A DNA stretch of 64,000 nucleotides from Streptomyces sp. GESEQ-35 (GTDB taxonomy: Bacteria; Actinomycetota; Actinomycetes; Streptomycetales; Streptomycetaceae). The notes beneath the pieces are model-generated. The model saw nothing but the letters and a program-made list of their open reading frames with translations. It was not told the DNA's origin and searched no databases. Of the stretch, positions 33,448-42,760 are shown piece after piece. The translations under genes were made by a program, and so were the position numbers. Every line of letters starts with the position of its first letter. Position 1 is the first letter of the stretch. Location: positions 1 to 64,000 of the forward strand of contig NZ_JAFFSX010000019.1 of assembly GCF_017948485.1 (NCBI RefSeq). Direction: 5' to 3'.

Positions 33448-34995
33448 GTGATGCGCAGGCGCACGCTGAGCGCGCGGTCGCGCATCGTGGGATGGATGCT
33501 GCTCCTGGTCGGTGCGGCCTTGGCCGCGCCGACCTTCGGTATCACCGTGGTCTGGCAGGCTCAGCTCGATAAACAAGTGGACGAGCAGCTGCGGCGGGAG
33601 GCGGACAAGCTGCGCCGGTTCGCAAAGACCGCGCGGGAGCCGGCCACCGGCCGGCCCTTCCCTGACGCTGCTTCGCTGCTGACCGCGTTCATGACGGTCA
33701 ACCTGCCGAGCCGGGACGAGACGTTCTTCAGCATCGTGGACGGCCGTGCCGACCGGCGCAGCCCGAATCAGGCGCCGACCCGGCTGGACCGCGACGAGGC
33801 GGTGATCGCGCGGCTGTCCCAAGTCCATGGCACACAGATCGGCTGGCTCGACTCCCGGGCAGGGAAGGTGCGGTACGGGGTCATACCGGTGCGCGTGACG
33901 GGCGACCGGCACGATGTACGGCTGGTGGTCGTGGAGTTCCGGGACCGCCAGCAGCGCGAGGAGCGCCGGGTCGGGAAGATGCTCCTGGTTACCGGCGGTG
34001 GCGCACTGGTCTGCGCCGGCCTGGCCAGCTGGCTGGTGGCCGGCCGGGTCCTGGCGCCGATCCGGCTGGTCCGGCAGACCGCAGAACAGATCGGTGAGTC
34101 CGACCTGACCCGGCGGCTGACGGTATCGGGCACCGACGATGTGGCGGCGCTGGCGCACACCTTCAACCACATGCTGGATCGCCTGGAGGGTGCCTTCACC
34201 ACGCAGCGCCGGTTCCTCGACGAGGTGGCGCACGAATTACGCACCCCGATCACGGTCGTCCGCGGGCACCTGGAGCTGATGGACGAAGGGGAGAAAGCCC
34301 GTGCCGAGACGCAGGCTCTGCTTGTGGACGAGCTCGACCGGATGAGCCGCATCGTGGAGGACCTGCTCCTGCTGGCCAAGGCGGAACGGCCGGACTTCCT
34401 CCACTTCGGCGAGACAAACCTGACCGACCTGGTCGTGGACGTGGTCGCCAAGGCCCGTGCCCTGGGGGACCGGTACTGGAGAGTCGCGGCGGTGGCCGAG
34501 GAGACCGTGCTCGTCGACGGCCAGCGTCTCACCCAGGGGCTGATCCAGCTCGCCGCCAATGCGGTACGGCACACGCGGGACGGTGACCTCATCGAGATGG
34601 GCTCCGAGGTGCGCGAGGGCCGGGTACTGCTGTGGGTGCGGGACACCGGGTCGGGGGTCGGGCCGGAAGACCGGGAGCGTATCTTCGGGCGCTTCGCGCA
34701 GGCCGGTCGTGTCGTCTCGCGTGATCCTTCGACCACGGGCATCGGGCTCGGGCTCGCGATCGTCCGGGAGATAGCACAGGCGCACGGCGGCACGGCGTGG
34801 GTGGAGGACGCCGAGGGCGGCGGTGCCCGATTCGTGATCGACCTGCCTGCCCATTTCCCTTGGCAGAACGCTCACTTCGCTTGGCAGAGAGGACATCATG
34901 AACCGCGTACTCATAGCGGAGGACGAGGCCAGGATCGCCGCCTTCGTCGAAAGAGGCCTGCACGGCAATGGTTTCGTCACGACCGTCGTTGGTGA
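33448..34995 (+). CDS. Sensor histidine kinase
   Basis: A 515-residue membrane kinase: two membrane helices (residues about 10-35 and 172-192) flank an extracytoplasmic domain; then HAMP, H-box VAHELRTPITVVRGH (His near 261), N-box LAANAVRHT (near 368), G1 DTGSGVGPEDRERIFGRF and G2 GIGLGLAIVREI. It starts at GTG or at the ATG 3 bp on, behind GGGGAGGA. The kinase domain ends near residue 468; the last 45 residues are an odd Arg/His-rich extension that overlaps the response regulator gene by 98 bp. Confidence 0.85.
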   Translation: MMRRRTLSARSRIVGWMLLLVGAALAAPTFGITVVWQAQLDKQVDEQLRREADKLRRFAKTAREPATGRPFPDAASLLTAFMTVNLPSRDETFFSIVDGRADRRSPNQAPTRLDRDEAVIARLSQVHGTQIGWLDSRAGKVRYGVIPVRVTGDRHDVRLVVVEFRDRQQREERRVGKMLLVTGGGALVCAGLASWLVAGRVLAPIRLVRQTAEQIGESDLTRRLTVSGTDDVAALAHTFNHMLDRLEGAFTTQRRFLDEVAHELRTPITVVRGHLELMDEGEKARAETQALLVDELDRMSRIVEDLLLLAKAERPDFLHFGETNLTDLVVDVVAKARALGDRYWRVAAVAEETVLVDGQRLTQGLIQLAANAVRHTRDGDLIEMGSEVREGRVLLWVRDTGSGVGPEDRERIFGRFAQAGRVVSRDPSTTGIGLGLAIVREIAQAHGGTAWVEDAEGGGARFVIDLPAHFPWQNAHFAWQRGHHEPRTHSGGRGQDRRLRRKRPARQWFRHDRRW

Positions 34996-35557
34996 CGGGC
35001 TGTCCGCCTACGAGCAGGCACGCGCCGGCAACTGTGACCTGATGATTCTGGATCTCGGGCTGCCGGCCTGTGACGGGTTTACCGTGCTGCGCAAGCTCCG
35101 GGAGCAACGCGTGACCCTGCCGGTGATCATCTTGACTGCTCGGGACAGCGTGTCCGATGTCGTCGCGGGCTTGGAGGGTGGCGCGGACGACTACATCTCC
35201 AAGCCCTTCGCCTTCGAAGAGTTGCTGGCCCGGGTGCGCCTGCGGCTGCGAGCGGAAGGTACGCCGGAGGCCTCGCTGCTGCGGGCCGGTGACCTCCTGC
35301 TCGATCTGCGCACCCGGCGGGCGCATGTGGGCGCGCATGTGGCGGAGCTGTCCGCGCGGGAGTTCGCCTTGGCCGAGGTGTTCCTGCGCCACCCCGACCA
35401 GGTGCTGACACGCGAGCAGTTGCTCAGCCGTGTCTGGGGGTTCGACTACGACCCAGGGTCGAACATCGTCGATGTCTACGTGCGCTACCTGCGGCGCAAG
35501 GTGGGCGCCGACCGGGTGGAGACCGTGCGTGGCGTCGGCTACCGCATGCGCACCTGA
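34898..35557 (+). CDS. OmpR-family response regulator
   Basis: A 219-residue regulator: receiver domain with acidic pair EDE, phospho-acceptor Asp in LMILDLGLP (near 52), conserved T/Lys (ILTARD, YISKPF), and a winged-helix output domain (ELSAREFALAEVFLRHPDQVLTREQLL, NIVDVYVRYLRRKV, GVGYRM). AGAGGA precedes the ATG, inside the end of the kinase gene. It is the best candidate to bind the CTCAC arrays, one of which lies 30 bp past its stop. Confidence 0.9.
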   Translation: MNRVLIAEDEARIAAFVERGLHGNGFVTTVVGDGLSAYEQARAGNCDLMILDLGLPACDGFTVLRKLREQRVTLPVIILTARDSVSDVVAGLEGGADDYISKPFAFEELLARVRLRLRAEGTPEASLLRAGDLLLDLRTRRAHVGAHVAELSAREFALAEVFLRHPDQVLTREQLLSRVWGFDYDPGSNIVDVYVRYLRRKVGADRVETVRGVGYRMRT

Positions 35558-35586
35558 TACCACTTTAAACCCCTTTGGTGCTCCCG

Positions 35587-35645
35587 TGAGAGCACTCTCA
35601 CAACTGTCTCACTAATAGCTCACAGTGCCACCACAGGCTCTTCAC
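35587..35645 (+). promoter_or_regulatory. CTCAC array 2, upstream of carbonic anhydrase
   Basis: TGAGA, then CTCAC at 35597, 35608 and 35619 (11-bp steps) and TTCAC at 35641 (22 bp on), then ACGCGACGTCC. It sits between the response regulator stop and the carbonic anhydrase start (35689), so here the array fronts a clear gene. This links the two-component pair to the carbonic anhydrase and SulP genes. Confidence 0.75.
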
Positions 35646-35688
35646 ACGCGACGTCCGCCGGGGATGTCCGGAGCCAGGAGAAGTGAGC

Positions 35689-36291
35689 ATGAACGAGCTA
35701 CTGGAGCGGGCACGCTCCTTTCGACATCGGATCGCTCCTGACCGGGAGGCCTTCCGGCGTTTCGCCGACGGGCAGAGCCCGACAACGCTGTTCATCAGCT
35801 GCTCTGACTCGCGGGTGGTCCCGACCCTCATCACCGCGGCCGCGCCGGGCGAACTCTTCGAGCTGCGCAATGCGGGGAACATCGTGCCGCCGTACCGGCC
35901 GGGCTATCGGTCGGGAGAAGCCGCCACCATCGAGTACGCGGTGGAAGTGCTGAAGGTCCGCGACATCGTCGTCTGCGGGCATTCGCACTGCGGCGCCGTA
36001 GGCGCCGTGGCCCGCAACGACGACCTGACTGCTCTGCCCAGCGTGGCGGACTGGGTGGCGCTCGCCCGGCCGGCGCTGGCCTCGCTGCTCGGCACTCCGC
36101 CCGAGGACCCGGCGCTGCCGGACGTCGTGCAACGGCACGTCACAGCGCAGCTGGAGACGCTGCGCGGCTATCCCCAGATCGAGCGCGGGACGGCCGAGGG
36201 CCAACTGCGCCTGCACGGCTGGTTCTACCGGGTGGACACCGCGGAACTCTGGGAGCTCGACGACACACAAGGTGCATTCGGCCAGCACTGA
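35689..36291 (+). CDS. Beta-class carbonic anhydrase
   Basis: A 200-residue enzyme that interconverts CO2 and bicarbonate. Zinc ligands are the Cys in FISCSDSRVV and the His and Cys in GHSHCGAVGAV; the Asp and Arg of SCSDSR are the usual dyad. AGGAG lies 8 bases before the ATG at 35689; the GTG at 35683 is too close to it. It lies 60 bp before the SulP gene and probably shares its mRNA, feeding or using bicarbonate at the transporter. Confidence 0.9.
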   Translation: MNELLERARSFRHRIAPDREAFRRFADGQSPTTLFISCSDSRVVPTLITAAAPGELFELRNAGNIVPPYRPGYRSGEAATIEYAVEVLKVRDIVVCGHSHCGAVGAVARNDDLTALPSVADWVALARPALASLLGTPPEDPALPDVVQRHVTAQLETLRGYPQIERGTAEGQLRLHGWFYRVDTAELWELDDTQGAFGQH

Positions 36292-36351
36292 AACCGTGTT
36301 CCGCCCCCTGCACGCGCACCGGGTGACCGGGTGCGCGCGAAAGGATCACCT

Positions 36352-38361
36352 GTGTCATCTGCACGAACACGCACGGCAGGCAGCGCACGCCACGCGCGAA
36401 GGGCCCCCGGCCGGTCGGCCGGTCCCGCCGCCTCCGGCCAGTCGGCCCGCCCCGCCTCCGCCGGCACCGACATCCTCGCCTCACTCGTCGTCTTCCTGGT
36501 GGCGCTGCCGCTGTGCATCGGTGTCGCGGCCGCGTCCGGCGTCCCCGTCGCCCTCGGCATCATCTCCGGGATCATCGGCGGTCTGGTCGTCGGCTTTCTG
36601 CCCGGCAGTAACCTCCAGGTCAGCGGGCCGGCCGCCGGACTCGCCGGGCTCTGTCTGGAATTCACCACCGAGCACGGTCTGGTCATGCTCGGCCCTGTCG
36701 TCCTGGCCTCTGGTCTGATTCAGATGGGGCTCGGCGCTTTGAGAATGGGGCGCCTGTTCCAGTCCATCTCGCTCGCCGTGGTGCAGGGAATGCTGGCCGG
36801 CATTGGGCTTCCGCTGATCCTGAGCCAGAGCTACGCCCTCATGGACTCCAAGCAGCTCGGCTCGGCAGTCAAGAACATCGGGGGTTTCCCCCAGCTGATC
36901 CAGACCACCCTCGCCGATCCGCACAAGATGGCTGCCCTCTTCCTCGGTGTCCTCTCCCTCGCCATCTGTTTCCTGTGGAAGAAGGTCCCCGCCCCGCTGT
37001 CCAAGGTGCCCGCCCCGCTGATCGCGGTCATGCTCGGCTCGGTGATCGCCGCCCTGCCCGGCTTCGAGGTCAAGCGCGTGGTCGTCGGCAGCCTGCTGGA
37101 CGCGGTGAACTTCGCCGGGCCGAGCGAGTTCGCCGGCCTTGCCGACCCCGCGGTGCTCACCATGGTGGTCACCTTCGCCGTCATCGCCTCCGCCGAAAGC
37201 CTCTTCAGCGCCGCTGCCGTCGACCGGATGCACGACGGGCGGCGTACGCAGTACAACGCGGAGCTGTTCTCCCAGGGCGTCGGCAACACGCTGTGCGGAC
37301 TCCTGGGCTCGCTGCCCATGACCGCGGTGATCGCCCGTAGCGCCGCCAACGTTCAGGCGGGAGGCAAGACCAAGGTCTCCCGCATTCTGCACGGCGCATG
37401 GCTTGCCGCATTCGGCCTCCTGCTGCCCGGACTGCTCGGCCTCATCCCCGTGGCGGTGCTCGCCGGAATCCTCGTTCACGCCGGCTGGAAGCTCTTCGAC
37501 CCCAGCGCCTTCCCGAAGATGTGGAAGACCGACCGCGGCGAGGGCATCGTGATGATCATCACGACCGTGGCCATCGTGGTCGCCAGCCTGCTCGAGGGAG
37601 TGCTGGCCGGCCTGGCCGTCGCCATCGTCCTGGTCGCCCTGCGCATGTCCCGGATCACCTTCCGCACGACCTCGGTCGACGGCACCACCTGCCTGATCAT
37701 GAGCGGCAACGCGACGTTCTTGCGGCTGCCGAAGCTGATCGACGCCCTGGAGTCGGTCGCGGGTGAGCCGCGCATCCATCTGGACCTCACCGCCGTGACA
37801 CACCTCGACCTCGCCTGCCGCAGCCAGGTGGAGGAATTCGCCGAACAGCAACGCAAGGCCGGCGCCGAACACGTGGAGCTACTCCTGCCGGGCACCGAAC
37901 CGGAGAAGGAGACGACACAGGCGCACCGCTCCGGCCTCGAACAGGAAACACAGGCAGGACAGGAACGCCCGGAGGAGCAGACCGCACCGCTCCCCGGACC
38001 GATCCCCGCGCCGGCCCTCGGCCGGATCCCCGGACAGCGCCGCCCGGAACCGCAGCGGGTTCCTGCCGCAGGGTCCTGGCAGCACGCCTTCACAGCGGGC
38101 CTTCACTACGGGGTCCAAGCAGCCACCAACTACGCGGTGTTGGACCACGTAGTTGACAACTACGGCGCCCCGCACGCGGCCGCGGCCTACGGGAACCACG
38201 GCGCCCCAAACCACGCGGGGTACAGCCAAGGGTACGGCCACGGCAACGCAGCGATCCCGAACAACGGGTACGGCTACGGAAATCCCCCTGAGCCCGGCCA
38301 CTGGACCCCCGAGGACGAGCGAGCCGCCCAACAGGCCTACTGGGAAGGAACCCAGCAATGA
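36352..38361 (+). CDS. SulP (SLC26) inorganic anion transporter
   Basis: A 669-residue membrane protein with a Ser/Ala-rich N-terminus, a SulP core of about 10-12 helices from residue 45 (ILASLVVFLVALPLCIGVAAASG, QVSGPAAGLAGL, AESLFSAAAVDRMH), a STAS-like domain from about 440 to 530 (VTHLDLACRSQVEEF) and a tail of about 130 residues with Gly/Tyr/His/Asn repeats (YGHGN, NNGYGYGN). AAAGGA precedes the GTG at 36352. Pairing with a carbonic anhydrase suggests bicarbonate or proton-linked anion uptake. Confidence 0.85.
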   Translation: MSSARTRTAGSARHARRAPGRSAGPAASGQSARPASAGTDILASLVVFLVALPLCIGVAAASGVPVALGIISGIIGGLVVGFLPGSNLQVSGPAAGLAGLCLEFTTEHGLVMLGPVVLASGLIQMGLGALRMGRLFQSISLAVVQGMLAGIGLPLILSQSYALMDSKQLGSAVKNIGGFPQLIQTTLADPHKMAALFLGVLSLAICFLWKKVPAPLSKVPAPLIAVMLGSVIAALPGFEVKRVVVGSLLDAVNFAGPSEFAGLADPAVLTMVVTFAVIASAESLFSAAAVDRMHDGRRTQYNAELFSQGVGNTLCGLLGSLPMTAVIARSAANVQAGGKTKVSRILHGAWLAAFGLLLPGLLGLIPVAVLAGILVHAGWKLFDPSAFPKMWKTDRGEGIVMIITTVAIVVASLLEGVLAGLAVAIVLVALRMSRITFRTTSVDGTTCLIMSGNATFLRLPKLIDALESVAGEPRIHLDLTAVTHLDLACRSQVEEFAEQQRKAGAEHVELLLPGTEPEKETTQAHRSGLEQETQAGQERPEEQTAPLPGPIPAPALGRIPGQRRPEPQRVPAAGSWQHAFTAGLHYGVQAATNYAVLDHVVDNYGAPHAAAAYGNHGAPNHAGYSQGYGHGNAAIPNNGYGYGNPPEPGHWTPEDERAAQQAYWEGTQQ

Positions 38362-38550
38362 AGCGGCCTTGAGTATCCCTCCTCCTCACTCACGTGACGT
38401 GCGGGGCCCCGGCGCGGCTGGCCGAGCCGAGCCGAGCCTGGGCCCCGCACCCGCCTCTACGCCCCATCCCCAGTCCGGCAGCGGTGACAACAAGCAGACC
38501 TGGTGCACGGTCCCAGTGGCCGCACGAACAGGGAAGGGAGCTCAAGCCTG

Positions 38551-39060
38551 ATGGCTCCACTTGAAATCCGGATGCCACCGGAGACATCGGCCCCCGTCAA
38601 CACCCCTGCCACGGACATGAACCATCTCGCGCAGCTGGTCCGCGCTCTTCTGAGCCTCTCCGAGAAGCGGGGCCCGATCGTCCCGCTCGGCGGCACGCTG
38701 TTCGACGTAGTCCTCTTCGCTGCCGGCCCGCAGGGCGATGCCGTGGTGCGCGCACTCGACGAACTTCAGCAGCCCCATGGCTGCGGCCCCGTCATCGCGG
38801 ACCCCGACTCAGCTTGGCTCTGCGCTCTGGTCCCGCCCGGCACCAGCAAGCGGTCGTGGAGCAGTCCGTACGGATGCTGCATCGGTGCCGGCCGGGTCCA
38901 GCTTCCGCCGATGCAGCGCAGAACACCGCCCGGGGCGCACTGGCTGCGGCCTACGCAGACCACGCATCTGGTGGGCCCGGTGATGCTCGCGCAGGCGCTT
39001 GGCGAGCACCGGCCGCGCCCGGTGCCGAGCGGGCCACCGGCCTTCCGTCTCTTTCTGTGA
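38551..39060 (+). CDS. Hypothetical protein
   Basis: A 169-residue soluble protein preceded by GGGAAGGGAG. Readable landmarks are RALLSLSEKRGPIVPLGGTLFDVVLFAAGPQG, GPVIADPDSAWLCALVPPG and a C-terminal LRPTQTTHLVGPVMLAQAL. The LVPPGT and PPGAHWL pieces recall the small Streptomyces proteins distantly like primase-polymerase N-terminal domains, but I cannot assign a function. Confidence 0.6.
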   Translation: MAPLEIRMPPETSAPVNTPATDMNHLAQLVRALLSLSEKRGPIVPLGGTLFDVVLFAAGPQGDAVVRALDELQQPHGCGPVIADPDSAWLCALVPPGTSKRSWSSPYGCCIGAGRVQLPPMQRRTPPGAHWLRPTQTTHLVGPVMLAQALGEHRPRPVPSGPPAFRLFL

Positions 39061-40182
39061 CCGAAGCACCCGCGGCGCCTCGGCGCGGGCCCGGTGTGTC
39101 GGGTGCGCGACGCAGCGCGCACCCGACACACCTCGTTTGATCAGCCGTCGCGGCCGCGCAGACACCCAGGGTCGCCCGGTCAACCGAACCTGGCGCCCCC
39201 TCGCGCCCCTCGTCTCCGCAGCCCACCCCCCTTCCGACAACCACAAGAGAAGCGCGCTGACCTTCTATGAGCCCTCGACAACCGAGCAGCGTCCCCGAAA
39301 GCAACAATCTCTTCCTGCTGCTATGCGGCATGTATCAGCTCTTCACCGCACCCGCGCACCCAGCGGAAACGGGTGCCACTGCAGCCGCCCAGCGGGCCCC
39401 GGTCCGGTCCGAAACCGATGGCCCGACGCATCCTGGCGGCCCACCGAATCTCCGTCTGCCGACCTGACACGCCCTTCAGGTCGGCAGACGGGCGGGCCCC
39501 GGCTGTCAAACCCCACTCCCCTCAGCCGGGGCCTCGGGAGCCCCTCCTCCCTCTCCTTCGCACGAGGAGGGGCTCCCTCCCGAACAGGGCCACGGGGGCA
39601 CTCGCTCTGCGCCCCAGTTGTGCGGTTGCACTCCTCGACTCGCACCCCGCGAAGGTGGCTCTCCCGCCCCCCACGCAAGTCTCCTTCCGTGATCGCTCAA
39701 GGACCACGTCATGCAGCATGCGGCACCAAGCAGCCGCCCGGACCGGCCCAGCCGGGATCCAGTCCCTTCTTGGATCACACGGCCCTCGGGGGTGCCTGCG
39801 CTCCGCCGTGGGCCCGGCTCCTCCAGCGTCCGGAGCCCGCCCGCGGGAGACGAAAACGCCGCTGACCACCATCGGCGCCACGGCCAACATCGGTTGAGCG
39901 GTGCAACGAGTACCGCCACGTCGAGTCCGAGCTCCGCGCAGCACTCGGCGGGCTCCTGGTGTGCAGCCTGCGACTTCGCGCCGTGACTGGTCGCGGTACC
40001 GATACGCCCTGCGGTGCGTCGGTAGCCGATTCCCCGTCCATCCGGCCCAGTTCAAGGTCGGCTGGATCGAGCTGATCTACGCCCAGCGCGCGACCTCGGA
40101 CGCGTGGAGCCCCAGCAGGAGTCCGGGGGGCGGGCCGACCAGCCTCCCCGGACACCTCCTATCCGCTGCAGGAGAATCGCTC
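39061..40182. other. 1.1-kb region with repeated hairpins and no clear gene
   Basis: Hairpins: 39094-39109 with 39116-39131 (16 bp, terminator of the gene before); 39453-39467 with 39476-39490 (15 bp); 39495-39505 with 39523-39533 (11 bp); 39537-39549 with 39564-39576 (13 bp, GGAGCCCCTCCTC, much like the terminators of the array units). Protein-like scraps around 39860-40060 may be a decayed gene. No CTCAC array was found here. Confidence 0.45.
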
Positions 40183-41097
40183 ATGCATGATCCCCTCACC
40201 GCCACCCTGCTGACCAACCTGTGCACCCTCATCGGCCAGCCCACACCAACTCGGGACGAGGTACGGGTCTGGTCGACATCGGGAGTCGAGCGTGTGACCT
40301 TCCCCGATGGCCAGACGGCGATCTTCAAGTACGCCAAGAAACCCCTCAACAACGAGGACCAGTCTCTGCGCCTCGCACACATACGCGGCATCCCAGTACC
40401 GCAGGTCCGCGCCTCCGTCGTACGCGACGCCTGGCTCGGAATGCTTCTCGAAGACCTCGGCACTCCCGTCCGGGACGCAGATGACCTCGATGGTGCCGCC
40501 GCCGCAGTCGTTCTGCACAGTGCGCCTACCACGCCCTTCCTGCCCGTACTCCACGAGGCGGGACTCCGCGCCCTGCCGGACCGAGCGCGCGGCCATCTCG
40601 ACGAGCTCCGCAAGGCCGACCGCTGGCAGGACACCAGCGATATCGAGCAGGCCTTGGACCGGATCGCCGAGGCCGCCCCCGCCCGCGCGGCCGGCGCCGA
40701 GACGCCCCCGTTCGGCTGGGTGCACGCCGAGTTCCGCCCCACCAGTCTTCACATCGGCCCAACCGGCTGGCGGCTGCTGGACATGGCACGCGCCTTCACC
40801 GGCCCCGGCCTGCTCGATCACGCCAGTTGGCACACCACCCTCAATGCCCCCGACCCGCTGCGACTGCGGGCCTTCCTTGAGCGTTATGTCAGCGCAGGCG
40901 GTGCTCCTGAGGCACTCGCTCAGCGCGGCGGCGGCCTGGCCGCGGAAGCCTGGGCCTTGGGCTGGCACCGGATGTGGGTCACCGAGTGCTTCTTGGACCA
41001 GGTCGTCCGATGGATCAATGACCCAGCCACCGACCCCGCCGCTATCGAGGTCGTCCGCCGGCACCTCACCGACGTGCTCCAGCTCCTGGAGGTCTAG
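40183..41097 (+). CDS. Aminoglycoside phosphotransferase-like protein, atypical active site
   Basis: A 304-residue protein with a remote protein-kinase/APH fold: N-lobe VERVTFPDGQTAIFKYAKK with the likely ATP Lys, then a hinge (LLEDLGTPV) and WVHAEFRPTSLHIGPTGWRLLDMARAF. The last segment aligns with the catalytic HxDxxxxN and metal-binding DxD region, but the catalytic Asp reads Glu and the Asn reads Ser, so phosphotransfer is uncertain. GCAGGAG lies upstream. The methyltransferase gene begins right after its TAG. Confidence 0.65.
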   Translation: MHDPLTATLLTNLCTLIGQPTPTRDEVRVWSTSGVERVTFPDGQTAIFKYAKKPLNNEDQSLRLAHIRGIPVPQVRASVVRDAWLGMLLEDLGTPVRDADDLDGAAAAVVLHSAPTTPFLPVLHEAGLRALPDRARGHLDELRKADRWQDTSDIEQALDRIAEAAPARAAGAETPPFGWVHAEFRPTSLHIGPTGWRLLDMARAFTGPGLLDHASWHTTLNAPDPLRLRAFLERYVSAGGAPEALAQRGGGLAAEAWALGWHRMWVTECFLDQVVRWINDPATDPAAIEVVRRHLTDVLQLLEV

Positions 41098-41790
41098 GTG
41101 CCTGTCCAAGTCTCCGCCTGGCACTTCCAGGCCCTCCAGCGAAGTGCCGCCGGACCCGCTCAGGCCCTGCCCGTGCCCAAGCGCATGGAGTGGACCACCC
41201 GCCGTGGCATCGGTCCCAGTGCCGAGATCCTCGGCGGGGACCTGTGGCGAAGGAGGGTGCTGGACCTCGGCTGCGGTCCCGGCCATAACGTCGCCCACCT
41301 CGCCGCGCGCCGCGGCGCCCTCGCCACCGGCGTGGACCTGGTTGGCCTGCAGGTGCGCCGCGCCCGCTCCCACTACGGGCGGCTGGACCGCGTCAGGTTC
41401 GTAGCCGGCCACGCCCTGACCTTCCTGCAGACCACCCCCGAGCAGTACGACGCGATCTACTCGGTGTTCGGCGCCGTAGGCCTTGTCGCCCCCGGACTCC
41501 TGCTGCCCGCCATCGCCCAACACCTCAAGACCGGACGCGTCCTGGCCTTCTCCGTCCCACACCCAGCGCGTGGAGGCCGGCGCCCGTCGCCAGATGACCG
41601 GCCTTGCCCGGACTTCGTCACCCTCCCCGACGCCGCCCGAGTTCCCATCGCACGCTGGGAGTTCGACGCCCGCCGCTGGACGGTCCACCTCGCCCGTGCC
41701 GGCTTCAAGGTGACCTCGGTCAGGGAGTTGTGCGGTTCCCGAGATGACCGCTGGCCGACCACTCTGCTGGTCACGGCATGCAAGACCTGA
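41098..41790 (+). CDS. Class I SAM-dependent methyltransferase
   Basis: A 230-residue enzyme with motif I VLDLGCGPGHNVAHLA, acidic end of strand 2 (GVDLVGLQ), and motif IV region YDAIYSVFGAVG. The GTG start abuts the stop of the phosphotransferase-like gene, so both are co-translated and probably modify the same molecule. The substrate is unknown. Confidence 0.8.
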   Translation: MPVQVSAWHFQALQRSAAGPAQALPVPKRMEWTTRRGIGPSAEILGGDLWRRRVLDLGCGPGHNVAHLAARRGALATGVDLVGLQVRRARSHYGRLDRVRFVAGHALTFLQTTPEQYDAIYSVFGAVGLVAPGLLLPAIAQHLKTGRVLAFSVPHPARGGRRPSPDDRPCPDFVTLPDAARVPIARWEFDARRWTVHLARAGFKVTSVRELCGSRDDRWPTTLLVTACKT

Positions 41791-42058
41791 GGCGCATGGC
41801 CCACCACGCCTCTGCGCAGAAGCCGTATGTAGGAGTATCGGCCATGGTCCACATGGCGCCCCGCCACCGGCGCGAGTGCGGCGAAGCCTGCTATCCCCAT
41901 GTGACGCAGCGCCCGGAGCGACCGGGAACTCATGGCTCAAGCGCTCATGCCCACGAGCACTCCAGGGCAACCGGCAGCTGCGCCACGAGCGCGGTGTCGG
42001 CTGCCGCCTGCGCAGCTGATCCGCCAGTCCACCGCTGTGTGCCTACACGGCAAGTCCA

Positions 42059-42117
42059 TGAGAACCCTCTCACCGTGGTCTCACAGTTGACTCACGCACA
42101 TCCCCCAGGATCTTCAC
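42059..42117 (+). promoter_or_regulatory. CTCAC array 3
   Basis: TGAGA, CTCAC at 42069, 42080 and 42091 (11-bp steps), TTCAC at 42113 (22 bp on), then ACACGACATCC. Same layout as the other arrays. It follows the methyltransferase gene by about 270 bp, and no gene of normal size starts after it. Confidence 0.75.
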
Positions 42118-42275
42118 ACACGACATCCGTCGAGGATGTCCGAAGGCCGGATGGAGGTCCATCGAATCGCCGTCTGGGGCCGCTGTTCCCCTACGTTCCC
42201 AAGGCGGTAGCCCCGGTTGCCCGTGCCCCGGCGACCGAGGCGCGGGAGCCCCCTCCTACTCGACCAGGAGGGGGC
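42118..42275 (+). ncRNA. Short transcript unit after array 3 (putative)
   Basis: About 160 bp between array 3 and a perfect 10-bp hairpin (GCCCCCTCCT at 42248-42257 with 42266-42275). It contains CCGGATGGAGGTCCATCG and GAATCGCCGTCTGGGG, shared with unit 4. An ATG inside the shared part gives a 19-codon frame beginning MEVHRIAVWG, preceded by GAAGG. Confidence 0.4.
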
Positions 42276-42425
42276 GTACCGCCCCGACGCCGCATCTGTC
42301 CCACGAACAGAGCGCGGGCCATCAGGGGTTAAACATCAGAACCCCTGTGCCTTCGCCGCGCAGCCGACCTGCGAAGTCGCTGGGCTCAAGTGTCGCGTGA
42401 CGGGCGGCCCGCAGCGCACCGGGGG

Positions 42426-42689
42426 CTACTCGTCGCTGTCGGGGCCGTCCTCCGACGGTCCGACGACGAAACTGCCCTTGCCCACCACGGTGTGGACGAG
42501 ACCGCGCTCACGCAGCTCCCGGACGGCGCGGGAGGCGGTCATGCGGGCGATGCCGTAGGCCGCCGCGAGGTCCAGCTCTCCCGGCAGACGCGAGCCCGGC
42601 TTCAGCTGGCCGCTGGCGATCTGTCCGGCGATGTGATCGGCCACGACCATGTAGACGAGCTGCGGCCCGCGCGGATCGATCACCGGCAT
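42426..42689 (-). CDS. GntR-family transcription regulator (short, DNA-binding domain only)
   Basis: An 87-residue winged helix-turn-helix protein: MPVIDPRGPQLVYMVVADHIAGQIASGQLKPGSRLPGELDLAAAYGIARMTASRAVRELRERGLVHTVVGKGSFVV. It has no effector domain, like the small GntR regulators of Streptomyces mobile elements. The ATG at 42689 has GGGGAAG 6 bases upstream; in-frame starts at 42704 and 42713 are possible. The 19-bp motif lies about 70 bp upstream, so it likely controls itself. Confidence 0.8.
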   Translation of the reverse strand: MPVIDPRGPQLVYMVVADHIAGQIASGQLKPGSRLPGELDLAAAYGIARMTASRAVRELRERGLVHTVVGKGSFVVGPSEDGPDSDE

Positions 42690-42760
42690 GTCGTTCTTCC
42701 CCATACCGATCACCGTAGGGTGCTCTTGACCTGCAAAGACACACACAGGTCTCCACAGGT

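Noticed and set aside
39711..39986. Plus-strand frame of 91 codons
   Set aside because: No ribosome site, no recognisable motif, and Arg/Ser/Pro-rich text typical of off-frame GC-rich sequence.
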